Shown here: piece by piece, positions 25,908 through 34,275 of the stretch
How the letters are laid out: every line of letters starts with the position of its first letter
Numbering within the stretch: the stretch's first letter is position 1
Assembly: GCF_026107415.2 (NCBI RefSeq)
Contig: NZ_JAPCHX010000004.1
Location: 62,001-126,000 of the forward strand
Direction: 5' to 3'
Length of the DNA: 64,000 bases
From: Microbacterium sp. MPKO10
GTDB lineage: Bacteria; Actinomycetota; Actinomycetes; Actinomycetales; Microbacteriaceae
Made by a program: the position numbers and the translations under genes
The notes under the pieces: model-generated
The model's database searches: none
What the model was told of the DNA's origin: nothing
What the model saw: the letters and a program-made list of their open reading frames with translations, nothing else

Positions 25908-26579
25908 TCACCGTCGGTCGAGAGCGGCGGATACCTTTTCGCCCGCGGTCTGCAGCAGCAGGACGCAGACGATCACGATGACGATCGTCGAGTACATGAG
26001 GCCGTAGTCGTACTCCTGGTATCCGTAGCGCAGAGCGAAGTCACCGAGCCCACCGCCTCCGACGATGCCGAGCACTGTCGAGTACGAGATCAGGCTGATC
26101 GCGGCGGACGTGAGCGCGTAGACGAGGCCGGAGCGTGCCTCGACGAGGAGAAAGCTGACGACGGTCTGGGCCGAGCTCGCACCCATCGAGCGGGCGGCCT
26201 GCAGGATGCCAGGCGGAACTTCGAGGAGGATCTGCTCGACGAGTCGGGCGTAGATGGCGACGCCGACGAAGCACAGCGGAAATGTCGCGGCACCGGTTCC
26301 GAACGTCGTACCGTACAGAGCGCGCGTCAGCGGAATGAGGAACACCACGAAGAGAAGAAACGGGAAGGATCGCACCACAGTGACGTAGAGGTTCGCGACA
26401 GACCACAGCGGTGTGCTCTGCTGCGCGCCGCCCGGGCGCGTCAGAAAGATCATCACGCCGAGGGGAAGCCCGATGAGCACGGCGGCCGCGAGCGAGAACG
26501 CGAGCATGAACCCGGTCTCCGCAAGGGCGATTCCGATCTCGTCTGCGTTGGCGGCGAACGATTCGAGGAGGTCGTTCAT
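25908..26579 (-). CDS. metI: Methionine ABC transporter permease
   Basis: This 223-residue permease has five or six membrane helices. The ATG overlaps the metN stop (ATGA), which fixes the start although the frame is open further upstream. The R-S-F-P-F-L-L-F-V-V motif and the EAA-like loop with A-A-R-S-M-G-A-S fit the MetI family. It forms the transmembrane homodimer of the MetNIQ importer. Confidence 0.93.
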   Translation of the reverse strand: MNDLLESFAANADEIGIALAETGFMLAFSLAAAVLIGLPLGVMIFLTRPGGAQQSTPLWSVANLYVTVVRSFPFLLFVVFLIPLTRALYGTTFGTGAATFPLCFVGVAIYARLVEQILLEVPPGILQAARSMGASSAQTVVSFLLVEARSGLVYALTSAAISLISYSTVLGIVGGGGLGDFALRYGYQEYDYGLMYSTIVIVIVCVLLLQTAGEKVSAALDRR

Positions 26580-27319
26580 GCGCCGAGAACCCTCCGGGCA
26601 TGCGCAAGATAGCTCGTCTCGCGCGGCCGCTCGCGTGCCGAGGGCGCGATGGGGAAGACGCTCATCAGACTCCCGTTCTCGAGGACCGCAGCGCGATCGC
26701 AGATCGCGCCAACGGCGTCGAGCTCGTGAGTGACCAGAACGATTGTCGTTCCGAAGTCTCGGCGTGTGTCGGCCAGCAGTGTGAGGATGTCTTCGGTGGT
26801 TCGGGTGTCGAGGGCGCTTGTCGGCTCGTCGCACAGCACGAGACCGGGGCGCGTGACGAGCGCTCGGGCAATTGCAACGCGCTGCAGCTGTCCGCCGGAG
26901 AGCTGTGCCGGATAGCGATCCGCGTAGTCGCCCAACCCGACGTAGTCGAGGAGTTCGGCGATCAGCGCCGGGTCACGGCGCCGCTGAAGCTTCAGCGGCA
27001 GAGCGATGTTTTGCCTGACCGTACGATTCGACAGCAGGTTGAAACCCTGGAAAACCATGCCGATACGCCGCCGCAGCAGGCGACGCTCGCGAGCACTGAG
27101 CTCCGTCGGATCGGTTCCCTCGACGAGCACGCGCCCTGCGCTGGGAGTCTCCACCGCGTCGAGAACGTTGAGGAGCGTTGATTTGCCCGCTCCGGACTCA
27201 CCGATGATGCCGATGATCTCACCGCGGTCGATCGTCAGGTCGATGCTGTCGAGCGCGGTTGCCTGACCGTACGTGACCGTGACGCCGTCAAGCAGGGCGA
27301 CGGGTGTTGCCTGCAGCAT
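26576..27319 (-). CDS. metN: Methionine ABC transporter ATP-binding protein
   Basis: This 247-residue ABC ATPase has Walker [10 protein letters not shown], signature Q-L-S-G-G-Q-L-Q-R, Walker [13 protein letters not shown] and the His switch L-V-T-H-E-L-D. The ATG at 27319 has GGAG seven bases upstream; an in-frame GTG 84 nt further up overlaps a Shine-Dalgarno sequence that better serves a short leader frame. It lacks the C-terminal ACT-like domain of E. coli MetN, so methionine trans-inhibition through that domain is not expected. Confidence 0.92.
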   Translation of the reverse strand: MLQATPVALLDGVTVTYGQATALDSIDLTIDRGEIIGIIGESGAGKSTLLNVLDAVETPSAGRVLVEGTDPTELSARERRLLRRRIGMVFQGFNLLSNRTVRQNIALPLKLQRRRDPALIAELLDYVGLGDYADRYPAQLSGGQLQRVAIARALVTRPGLVLCDEPTSALDTRTTEDILTLLADTRRDFGTTIVLVTHELDAVGAICDRAAVLENGSLMSVFPIAPSARERPRETSYLAHARRVLGA

Positions 27320-27344
27320 CCGTCGTCTCCGTTCATTCGTGAAG

Positions 27345-27398
27345 TCACAATAGTGTATTGCGTCCAAGTATACGAGTGAATCGGATGCTGTCGGGCAC
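27345..27398 (-). other. Possible 17-codon leader frame upstream of metN
   Basis: A GTG start with a perfect AGGAGG (27403-27408) four bases before it opens a frame encoding MPDSIRFTRILGRNTLL and stops 25 nt before the metN start. It has no Met run, so a classic attenuator is unlikely. It could set translation of metN by coupling or roadblock, or it could be chance. Confidence 0.3.
27348..27360. promoter_or_regulatory. Palindrome upstream of metN, candidate operator
   Basis: CAATA-GTG-TATTG is a perfect 5-bp inverted repeat with a 3-nt centre, unusually AT-rich for this DNA. A -10-like TATACT (minus strand, 27368-27373) lies just upstream. It may be a repressor site for metNIQ, but I cannot name the protein. 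Confidence 0.35.
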
Positions 27399-27605
27399 GG
27401 CACCTCCTGTTACATCCACGACTCGAGGTCCCACGCTCCGCTGAGCTCAGCTCCCAGCCCGAGCCCACGCGGTCCACACCCACACATCGCGCCGACCAGG
27501 CAACTTACGGCGGTTCATCGGTCCCGCTTGGCTCCATTCGGTCGCTCCGGTTCTGCCCAGCGGCATCCTGCCCCTCGCCGGACCGTACCGGATTATGGTG
27601 GCTGT

Positions 27606-27869
27606 ATGGACTACACACCCGAGACCGGTTCGATCACCATGTTCAGCACCACCTGGTGCGGGTACTGCAAACGCCTCAAGACACAGCTGCAGAGTGCGGG
27701 AATCGAGTACACCGAAATCAACATCGAAGAGGCCGATGGTGCGGCCGAGGTCGTCGAGCGCGTCAACGACGGCAACCAGACGGTTCCGACGGTGCTCTAC
27801 CCCGATGGCAGTGCCGCGACGAACCCTTCCCTCGCCGACGTTCAGAAGACTCTCGCCGGGCTGGCCTGA
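27606..27869 (+). CDS. Mycoredoxin (glutaredoxin-like)
   Basis: This 87-residue thioredoxin-fold protein has the active site W-C-G-Y-C at about residues 15-19. T-V-P-T-V-L-Y cis-Pro motif and D-G-S follow, and the protein ends soon after, as in mycoredoxin 1. These enzymes reduce mycothiol mixed disulfides in actinobacteria. The frame is open further upstream but the ATG at 27606 fits the family. A weak -10-like ATTATG about seven bases before it would make a leaderless mRNA. Confidence 0.9.
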   Translation: MDYTPETGSITMFSTTWCGYCKRLKTQLQSAGIEYTEINIEEADGAAEVVERVNDGNQTVPTVLYPDGSAATNPSLADVQKTLAGLA

Positions 27870-27907
27870 ACTCGCTGATTGTCAGCAGCGGCAGAGAGCT
27901 GTGCTGC

Positions 27908-28270
27908 TCAGCGACGCGAACGCTCTGACGATGGCGTTGGCACGGTGATCAGGTAGCCCGCGACAACGAGAGCAATCGGCACGAGAAGGTGGGCAATCGC
28001 CCACCCGATGCCGCCCATCGTGATCGGGAAGACCGGGTTCCACGCGACGACGACCGGCACGATGACGATGAGCCACGCGTATGCCTTTGCCTGCACCGCG
28101 AACACTCCCATGACCGCGACGAGAATCGCGACGGCGAACCGAACGATGATGAACCACTCGCTGCCGATCAGCGCAGCGCCCGCCATCAAGGCGATTCCCG
28201 CGATGATCGCCGGGGCGAGCGCGGGGCGTGAGAACGACTTCTGCGGATAGCGCCCTTGCTGGGAACTCAT
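27908..28270 (-). CDS. DUF6804-like membrane protein
   Basis: This 120-residue protein has about four hydrophobic helices, with W-N-P-V-F-P-I between the third and fourth, a mark I associate with DUF6804-type proteins. The ATG overlaps the stop of the upstream helicase gene (ATGA), so the two are translationally coupled. The longer open frame upstream lies inside the helicase gene and is not used. Function is unknown. Confidence 0.7.
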   Translation of the reverse strand: MSSQQGRYPQKSFSRPALAPAIIAGIALMAGAALIGSEWFIIVRFAVAILVAVMGVFAVQAKAYAWLIVIVPVVVAWNPVFPITMGGIGWAIAHLLVPIALVVAGYLITVPTPSSERSRR

Positions 28271-30414
28271 CGATCCTCGAGCGCATCCTGCAGGAGCCCG
28301 ATGAGGGCGGTGAGCTGAACAGCATCCTGCGACCCGGCCTCGGTGTCGCTTCCATCGAGCGCGCGGGCAGCGAGGCCCTTCTTCGAGTCGATAAGCTCGG
28401 CGATCTTCGTGTCGAGAGTGTGCGCGGCGATGATGCGCCATGCGGTGACCGGTTCTTCCTGCCCGATGCGGTGTACGCGGTCAATGGCCTGCGTCTGCTC
28501 GGCATCCGTCCACGACAGCTCGGCGAGGACGACGTTCGACGCCGCCTGAAGGTTCACACCCACGCCTGCCGCGGTCAACGAGCAGACAGCGACAGAGACC
28601 GTCGGATCGTTGTTGAACGCGTCGACAGCCTGCTGACGTGCCAGAGCCGTCTGGTCGCCACGAAGCGAGACAGTCGAGATTCCCTGCTGCGCGAACGCCT
28701 CTTCTGCGGAGTTCATGACATCGATGTGCTTGGCGAAGAACACGACCTTCCCCACGGAACGCGCGAGCTGACCGGCGTAGTCCGCGGCGAGCTGAGCCTT
28801 GGCCTGTCCGATGCGACGCACCATCGTAAAGACGTTCTCTGTGCCGCGTGCACCCTTCGACTCGTCGAGCTCTGACTGCGCGACGAGGCGGATGATGTCG
28901 CTGTCGACCGTCGACGGCTCGTCGCCACGCGCCGTGATGATGCGCTGGTAGCGCGCCTTGAGCCGCTCGGCGAGCTCACGCTCGGCGGCGCGAATCGACC
29001 GGGCCTCGTCGTCGTCGAGCTCGACCGGAAGGTCTGCCACGCGCTTCGAGGGGAGATCTTTCGCCACGTCCATTTTGCGGCGGCGTACGATCCCCATGCT
29101 GATGACCGCCTCGCGTGCTTCGCGATAGAACCCGTTGTCGGCGGGAGTGAGGCCTGTCGCGTCGAGTTTCTCCATGAGTGCAGCCGTCGGCTTGCCGTCT
29201 TTCACCCAGCCGAGGAACTGCCAGATCGCGTTGAAGTCTTCAACGTCGTTGATCAGCGGCGTTCCTGTCAGCGCCATCAGCAGCGGGTTGCCGCCGGGTG
29301 CATTCTGACGGATCCGGTTCGACAGAGAGAGCACGTGTTGCGAGCGCTGCGAGTGCAGGTTCTTGATGAAGTGCGCTTCGTCGACGACCATGCCGCGGAA
29401 TCCGAGTGTCCCCAGCCATGACAGGTGGCGGTCGAGGACTGCGTAGTTGACGACGAAGACATCGGCGAATGCATCGACGTCGCGGCCATCACCGTGAATG
29501 ACGGTGACCCGTCGCTGCGGTGTCCATTGCTCGACCTCACGCGCCCAGTTCATCTTGACGACGTTGGGCACGACAGCGAGGAGCGGGTAGGCGTCGGCGA
29601 CGGATGCTGCGAGCACGGACTGTGCGGTCTTGCCGAGTCCTGGTTCATCGGCGAGAAGGAACGTCCGGTGGCCGTCCCGCACGCTCTCGACGAAACGCGC
29701 CTGGTGCCTCATGATCTCGAGTCCCTTGGGGGCGAGCCTGTCGAGCTTCGGCGCTTCGGGCAGGTTCATGGTCGCGGAGCCGCCTCCAGCACCCGCTTCG
29801 AATGCCTTGTACAGCGGCCCCATCAGTTCCCAGCCATCGAGGCGACGACGCACGGTCTCGTTTTGCGCCGCGCGCGAGAAGTCGGGGGCGCGGAAGGGGC
29901 TCGCGAGAAGGCGGGACTTCACAGATTGCGGCAGCACTTGCTTCTCGGCGAGTTCGGCGGGCACCGTCGGTTCGGCCGCGGGCTTCTCGACGGTGATGAT
30001 CAGTTCGTCTGGCGAGAGCTCTTTGCCGGATTCGATCAGCCAGTCACGGCGCATACGCTGAGCGACTGGGCTTGTCGCCTGGTCGACTTCGAGCAGGCTG
30101 ATGAGCGATGTGTCGCGTGCTGCCGTCTTAGCGAGGATCGTGGCGACGCCATCGAGTCGCTTCAGCAGTTCTGCCCGCGATGAATCGCTCAGGGTCTCAT
30201 CGGATTTCACACGTGCGCGCTCTTCGCGCACGAGGAATGCGATCACCTGAAATTTCGTGCGGTTGGTCGGGCCGACCTTGCCTTTTTGCGCCTTTGCCTC
30301 GACCTCTCGGACCTTGCGGGCAAGGATCGGGATGATCGGGGCATCGTCATCGTGGCGTGCTGCGGTCCGTGATGAACCACGGCCGGATGCACGGCGTTGA
30401 CCGTTGTGCGGCAT
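28267..30414 (-). CDS. SNF2-type DEAD/DEAH box helicase
   Basis: This 715-residue protein starts at an ATG with AGGAGGAGC directly upstream. Helicase motifs are complete: D-E-P-G-L-G-K-T-A-Q (I), V-D-E-A-H-F-I-K-N (II), L-T-G-T-P-L-I-N-D (III), V-F-F-A-K-H (IV) and Q-A-I-D-R-V-H-R-I-G-Q (VI). SNF2 proteins are double-stranded DNA translocases that remodel protein-DNA complexes; bacterial members include RapA and several defence subunits. The first 190 residues are charged and unlike other families I know. The neighbour is a membrane protein, not a nuclease or methyltransferase, so a defence role is not indicated. Confidence 0.88.
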   Translation of the reverse strand: MPHNGQRRASGRGSSRTAARHDDDAPIIPILARKVREVEAKAQKGKVGPTNRTKFQVIAFLVREERARVKSDETLSDSSRAELLKRLDGVATILAKTAARDTSLISLLEVDQATSPVAQRMRRDWLIESGKELSPDELIITVEKPAAEPTVPAELAEKQVLPQSVKSRLLASPFRAPDFSRAAQNETVRRRLDGWELMGPLYKAFEAGAGGGSATMNLPEAPKLDRLAPKGLEIMRHQARFVESVRDGHRTFLLADEPGLGKTAQSVLAASVADAYPLLAVVPNVVKMNWAREVEQWTPQRRVTVIHGDGRDVDAFADVFVVNYAVLDRHLSWLGTLGFRGMVVDEAHFIKNLHSQRSQHVLSLSNRIRQNAPGGNPLLMALTGTPLINDVEDFNAIWQFLGWVKDGKPTAALMEKLDATGLTPADNGFYREAREAVISMGIVRRRKMDVAKDLPSKRVADLPVELDDDEARSIRAAERELAERLKARYQRIITARGDEPSTVDSDIIRLVAQSELDESKGARGTENVFTMVRRIGQAKAQLAADYAGQLARSVGKVVFFAKHIDVMNSAEEAFAQQGISTVSLRGDQTALARQQAVDAFNNDPTVSVAVCSLTAAGVGVNLQAASNVVLAELSWTDAEQTQAIDRVHRIGQEEPVTAWRIIAAHTLDTKIAELIDSKKGLAARALDGSDTEAGSQDAVQLTALIGLLQDALEDR

Positions 30415-30619
30415 GCTCCTCCTGAGCAGTCGAGGTGCCGGCGCGTTACCGGCGTCGAGCAGTGCGTACCATGCGACCAGGGCGGGACGGCGATGGTCTT
30501 CCTGCCAGACGAGGCGCACGGTACATGCACAGCTATTCTACGACACGTCGAAGTGACGTCTGTCGTCGTGTCCGCATATGACAATACGCTGACAGTGACA
30601 TTATGCACCGAGGAGGGTC

Positions 30620-31153
30620 ATGAACGCCAGAAAACACGCGAACCGGATGCTGTGGATCGGCGTGGCGCTGATCGTCGCTAACGTCATCGGTTCGATGATT
30701 CTCCAATTGTTGATGAGGGATGCCGGTCAGAATCAGTCAGCGCTGGCTGTACTGTTTCCACTGAGCTCTCTTGTGACGTGGACGCTGACCTGCGGATGTG
30801 CGTTTCTCGCCATCTCATTTCCGACGCGAGCACTCCATGGTCGTCAGATCAGTGTGCGGCACCGTCGGTCCTTGGCGACAATCCTCCTTCTGACTGGGGT
30901 CGGATGCATTGTCGTCGGGCTCGTCGGCAATCGTGTCGTCGCGGGCATCAATGAAGTCATGATGATGTCGAATACGGGACAGGATCTGCTCTTCACGGTG
31001 GGGACGGTGTTTCGTCCTCTCCTCACACAAGCGCTCCCCCTCTTCGGGACTGTGCTTATTCCGGCGTCCTTCCTGCAGCGGATGATTGAGCGGGATGCTG
31101 CGACGCACCAGGAGATCTTCAAAAGCCCAGTCGGTTCGGGGACCGAGCAATAA
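30620..31153 (+). CDS. Membrane protein of unknown function
   Basis: This 177-residue protein has four hydrophobic segments (about residues 10-30, 42-65, 83-108, 130-152). GAGGAGGG lies five bases before the ATG. The C-terminal 25 residues are soluble. Base composition is somewhat less GC-rich than nearby genes. It diverges from the SNF2 gene and borders the repeat region. I do not recognise a family. Confidence 0.65.
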   Translation: MNARKHANRMLWIGVALIVANVIGSMILQLLMRDAGQNQSALAVLFPLSSLVTWTLTCGCAFLAISFPTRALHGRQISVRHRRSLATILLLTGVGCIVVGLVGNRVVAGINEVMMMSNTGQDLLFTVGTVFRPLLTQALPLFGTVLIPASFLQRMIERDAATHQEIFKSPVGSGTEQ

Positions 31154-31269
31154 TGTCACGCCTCGTGACCTCTCGAGCTGATCAGACAACCTTCCTGTCG
31201 ACTCCCACACAGTCGTCACGGCACTATGCGTGAATCGAACGGTGAGGCATTTTCAGAGCTCAACCCTGC

Positions 31270-31700
31270 CTCGTAACACGGCGAGTGTGTCGTCACGGGC
31301 GCTTCAGCCGTCGAGGCTGCCGCATGCCTCAGGCGCACCCCGGTATCTCTCAGACTGACCCTCTGCGGGCCTATCGACGTTCGGCATGGAAGCGACCGCC
31401 ACTCTTGACGGGGCAATTCACGCGGCAGCAGCACACTCCGAGTAGCGCTTCAAGCTGTACCGCTTGTGCGATTCAGATGTCGTAGCCGTGACGTACCGCG
31501 GGCGCGTGGCACGGTATCTCGATGCCTGTCCGGGACGCATCGGGCGGTCTGTGGCACGGAATCCATCAACACGATTGTTCGAGGACGACTCGCGCAGCAG
31601 CACACGCCGGGTAGCGCTTCAAGCTGTTCTGCTTGTGCGTCTCAGGTGTCGGGGCCGCCGCGTACGTTAGGTGCGCGGCCCGGTATCTCGACCATCATCG
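31270..31700. repeat. Three degenerate tandem units of about 170 bp matching the 3' end of the HNH gene
   Basis: The landmark CGGTATCTC occurs at 31341, 31512 and 31681, so the period is 171 and 169 bp. The second and third units share about 100 bp, including GCAGCAGCACAC, GTAGCGCTTCAAGCTGT and GCTTGTGCG before the landmark. The first unit is much more diverged (GCGCTTCAGCC, GCCTCAGG). The third unit contains the stop codon and last codons of the HNH gene. The 31154-31666 interval holds no other supported gene. Confidence 0.75.
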
Positions 31701-33751
31701 GGCGGGCGTCCTCCGGGACTGTCTGGGTCCTCGGGATTGCCTCTCTGTTCGGAACCGCAATCGCTTCCGTAACCGGCGCCGCTTCCGGAACTGCCACCGT
31801 TTCCGGAACTGCCACCGTTTCCGAAGCTGCCACCGTTTCCGAAGCTGCCACTGCCTCCGGGACGGCCACTACCGCCTGGCCGGTCGCCATCGATCGGCCG
31901 GCCATTACCGCCTGGATGGCCACCGCCTTCGGAGTTGCCACCATCGCTGGGCCGGTCACTACCGCTTGGTCGGTTACCGCTTCCGGGACCGTCGCCGCGT
32001 GGACTCTCCCCAGGATCGTCGCCGTCGGGATTGTCGCCGGAACTATTGCCGTCTTCATTGTCACCTTGTCGGCGACGTTTGCCGAGATACTTCCGGTTCA
32101 CGTACCAGCCCGGTGGCACGAGGACCGGGTGGCCGTCGTGGTTGCGGGTGATCGCCCATTCGCCGTGTTCGACTAACCGGTGGTGGAACCAGCAGAGCAG
32201 GACACCGTTGTCGAGGTTGGTGGGGCCACCGTTGTCCCACCCCTGAATGTGGTGCGCTTCACACAACCAGGCGGGAATATCGCAGTCCACTGCCGCACAC
32301 GTGGTCCCATCCCGCGCAACCAAAGCCAGGCGCTGCTTCGCAGTGAAAAACCGTTCCGTGTCTCCCAGGTTCAACACATCCCCGTGCTGATCCAGCGTCA
32401 CTTTGCGGGTGTTGCCGTTGCACCGCATTTGTTTCACAAACGACATGGGCAATGCTGCTGGTGTCCCCGGCGACCATGCCGCACCGTTCCCGTTCTCCAG
32501 GTCATCCTCTGACACGGTGACCAAAACCGTGGGTGCACGACCGTGCAGTTTCGGTGTGCTGTCCTGTGTGCTGGTGCCGGCAATAATGCTGGTGAACACG
32601 TCCGCACGTTCCTGCGGCCTCGACCGGTTCTCCGGTGCCTGTTCCTTAGCGGCGAGTTCATCCGCCTGCATAAACGCCGGGCTGGTGCGTTTGGACATGA
32701 ACGCGTCAAACACCGGGGTGACGTGTGCTGCCTGTTCCGGAGAGAGCACCCCGGTAAGACGCATACTCCCATCATCCAGATGACGAAACACCAACGACCG
32801 GGCCTCATGAAGTTCCTCCGCCGACGGTTGCACACCATCCGGATCCAACACAGCACAAAACATGCGCGCCTGACCCCGCAACACATCCGCCGCCACCGGC
32901 ACCTCACCATCAGCACCGGTGGCATTACCCAGAAGGGTGGCTTCAGCCCAGTCCACCTGCTCCGGCGCCACCCGCGGAAGCACCGGGGCAAGCGTGGAGG
33001 TGATTGCCTCGGCCACATCCAAACCGATGGTGCCCTCAGCAAGGGCCTCAGCCGTCTGGGCAAACACCGGCTCCAACGGCAACCCGGTGTCGGAGACCCT
33101 CGGAGTGGTGCGCTGAGCGAGCTTCGTGTACCGGTACGCCGTGGAGTTCTTCACCCCCGTGACCTTCTCAAACAAAGCCGCCGGTGACGCGGAGCCGTGA
33201 CGAGCAGCAAGACCATCCAACCCCGCGCCCGTGTCTGACCGTCGGGCAATATCACCAACATTACTGACCTGACGACCCTCGACCACCCGAGAAATATTCG
33301 CCAAAAGACCCACAAACGTGAGCAGAACATCTGCCGACAGGTCTGCTGGATCGATGGTGGTGAGGTCCGCAGCACCGGCCAAGACATCCTCAGCAGCACG
33401 CACCGCGACAGCATCCACGCCCTCCCCACGCGTTAGACCTGCGCCCGCAACATCACCCGCGCCCGCAGCATCCACGTTACTCGCAGCAGCGTCACGACTC
33501 TTCATGACACCTGCAGCATCGTCGTCCTCCGCGACCTCACGACCTGACACCTCGGCAGCACGCGCAGCAGCAGCATCCGGGCTCTCCAAGAAACCCGACG
33601 CGCCCTGATCCGCTGACTGCGGTGCGGACAGCTCCGGCACACGCTGGTTCCCCGATATCTCAGGCACACCCGGAGCCGCCCACCGGGCGCGGTTCTCCGG
33701 CTCCTCCGAAGACCCAAACCCGGGTGCCGAACCTGCGTTAACCATGGACAC
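31667..33751 (-). CDS. DUF222/HNH endonuclease signature protein (13E12 repeat family)
   Basis: This 694-residue protein has a DUF222 domain in the middle (from about residue 150, with L-A-N-I-S-R-V-V-E-G-R, K-N-S-T-A-Y-R-Y-T-K-L-A) and an HNH motif near residue 510 (C-E-A-H-H-I-Q-G-W-D-N-G-G-P-T-N-L-D-N-G). The first 110 residues are Ala/Asp-rich, and the last 130 are Gly/Ser/Pro-rich low complexity made partly of an 18-bp tandem repeat. The family is the REP13E12 type, often multicopy in actinobacteria, of unclear function though the HNH site looks intact. The 3' end is duplicated downstream in degenerate form. There is no clear ribosome binding site. Confidence 0.88.
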   Translation of the reverse strand: MSMVNAGSAPGFGSSEEPENRARWAAPGVPEISGNQRVPELSAPQSADQGASGFLESPDAAAARAAEVSGREVAEDDDAAGVMKSRDAAASNVDAAGAGDVAGAGLTRGEGVDAVAVRAAEDVLAGAADLTTIDPADLSADVLLTFVGLLANISRVVEGRQVSNVGDIARRSDTGAGLDGLAARHGSASPAALFEKVTGVKNSTAYRYTKLAQRTTPRVSDTGLPLEPVFAQTAEALAEGTIGLDVAEAITSTLAPVLPRVAPEQVDWAEATLLGNATGADGEVPVAADVLRGQARMFCAVLDPDGVQPSAEELHEARSLVFRHLDDGSMRLTGVLSPEQAAHVTPVFDAFMSKRTSPAFMQADELAAKEQAPENRSRPQERADVFTSIIAGTSTQDSTPKLHGRAPTVLVTVSEDDLENGNGAAWSPGTPAALPMSFVKQMRCNGNTRKVTLDQHGDVLNLGDTERFFTAKQRLALVARDGTTCAAVDCDIPAWLCEAHHIQGWDNGGPTNLDNGVLLCWFHHRLVEHGEWAITRNHDGHPVLVPPGWYVNRKYLGKRRRQGDNEDGNSSGDNPDGDDPGESPRGDGPGSGNRPSGSDRPSDGGNSEGGGHPGGNGRPIDGDRPGGSGRPGGSGSFGNGGSFGNGGSSGNGGSSGSGAGYGSDCGSEQRGNPEDPDSPGGRPPDDGRDTGPRT
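31789..31860 (-). repeat. 18-bp tandem repeats in the C-terminal tail of the HNH gene
   Basis: Four 18-bp units, two starting GAACTGCC and two AAGCTGCC, each mostly ending CACCGTTTCCG, run without gaps. They encode repeated G-N-G-G-S-F/S hexapeptides in the minus frame. Such in-frame repeats can change copy number by slippage. Confidence 0.8.
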
Positions 33752-34275
33752 ATTGTGACAGCAGCCACCGACATTCCCACCGACACAAACCCCCGATCAA
33801 CACACCATTGTGGATAACTCGGAAAGTCGCATGCCTGTGGACGGAGAAGCGGAATCTGGCACCGACGAAAGGCTGCCTCCTGATGAACAAAGAAGCACGA
33901 GAAACGGGTGTTCACGAACTCCCTGCAGTGGTGAGTACACAGCCTCAGAGGCGACGGCAAACGAAAACGGTTCCGTCCGAAGTGGACGCTGCGCCACAGA
34001 CACGCTCCGACCCGGACGCAGCGCCACAGCCACGCTCCGAAGATGTGACGCTGTGCGGTGGAGTAAGCCGTATGCACGCGTCAATCGAGAACGAATAGCC
34101 GCACTCGTGACAGCGTTCGAGTGACGAGGCAGTGCGTGGAATCGCGACAGAAACGAGGCTGAGGCCCGTGCCTGTCAGCGCTCAACAGCATGTGCTTCCG
34201 CCACAACTCGCTCGGCCGCACGGTCTCGACCCTGCACACATGCACCGCACCGGGCACCGTCAGGTGAATGGTGAA
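33752..34275. other. 524-bp region upstream of the HNH gene without a supported gene
   Basis: The interval separates the HNH start from the stop of the short aldehyde dehydrogenase. Several frames of 70-190 codons cross it on both strands, but none has a ribosome binding site or recognisable sequence. It holds a 30-bp direct repeat (33985-34040) and one DnaA-box-like TGTGGATAA (33809). It is less GC-rich than neighbouring genes near 33780-33900. It may be decayed accessory DNA. Confidence 0.55.
33985..34040. repeat. Pair of direct repeats, 30-bp period
   Basis: Two 26-bp copies (33985-34010 and 34015-34040) of GACGC-GCGCCACAG-CACGCTCCGA differ at two positions. A shorter partial match, GACGCTGTGC, follows at 34047. 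Confidence 0.7.

Noticed and set aside
27404-27605. SAM-type riboswitch upstream of metN
   Set aside because: I found none of the conserved blocks of the SAM riboswitch classes I know in either strand of the leader.
28267-30414. SNF2 helicase as the core of a defence system
   Set aside because: No nuclease, methyltransferase or other defence partner adjoins it; the HNH gene is 1.2 kb beyond the helicase start and separated by a divergent gene and repeats.
30570-30605. Promoter for the membrane gene at 30620 (ATGACA ... CATTAT)
   Set aside because: The spacing is only 15 nt and alternative alignments have poor -10 boxes, so I could not support a call.
31466-32176. 236-codon plus-strand frame opposite the HNH gene tail
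   Set aside because: It is low-complexity antisense of the Gly/Ser/Pro-rich tail, with no ribosome binding site; the minus frame carries the HNH and DUF222 motifs.
33809-33817. TGTGGATAA, a DnaA-box-like sequence upstream of the HNH gene, suggesting an origin
   Set aside because: Only one good box is present, with no cluster, no AT-rich unwinding region and no dnaA or dnaN nearby.
33502-34077. 191-codon minus-strand frame over the HNH start and upstream region
   Set aside because: It overlaps the HNH N-terminus in another frame and has no protein features.
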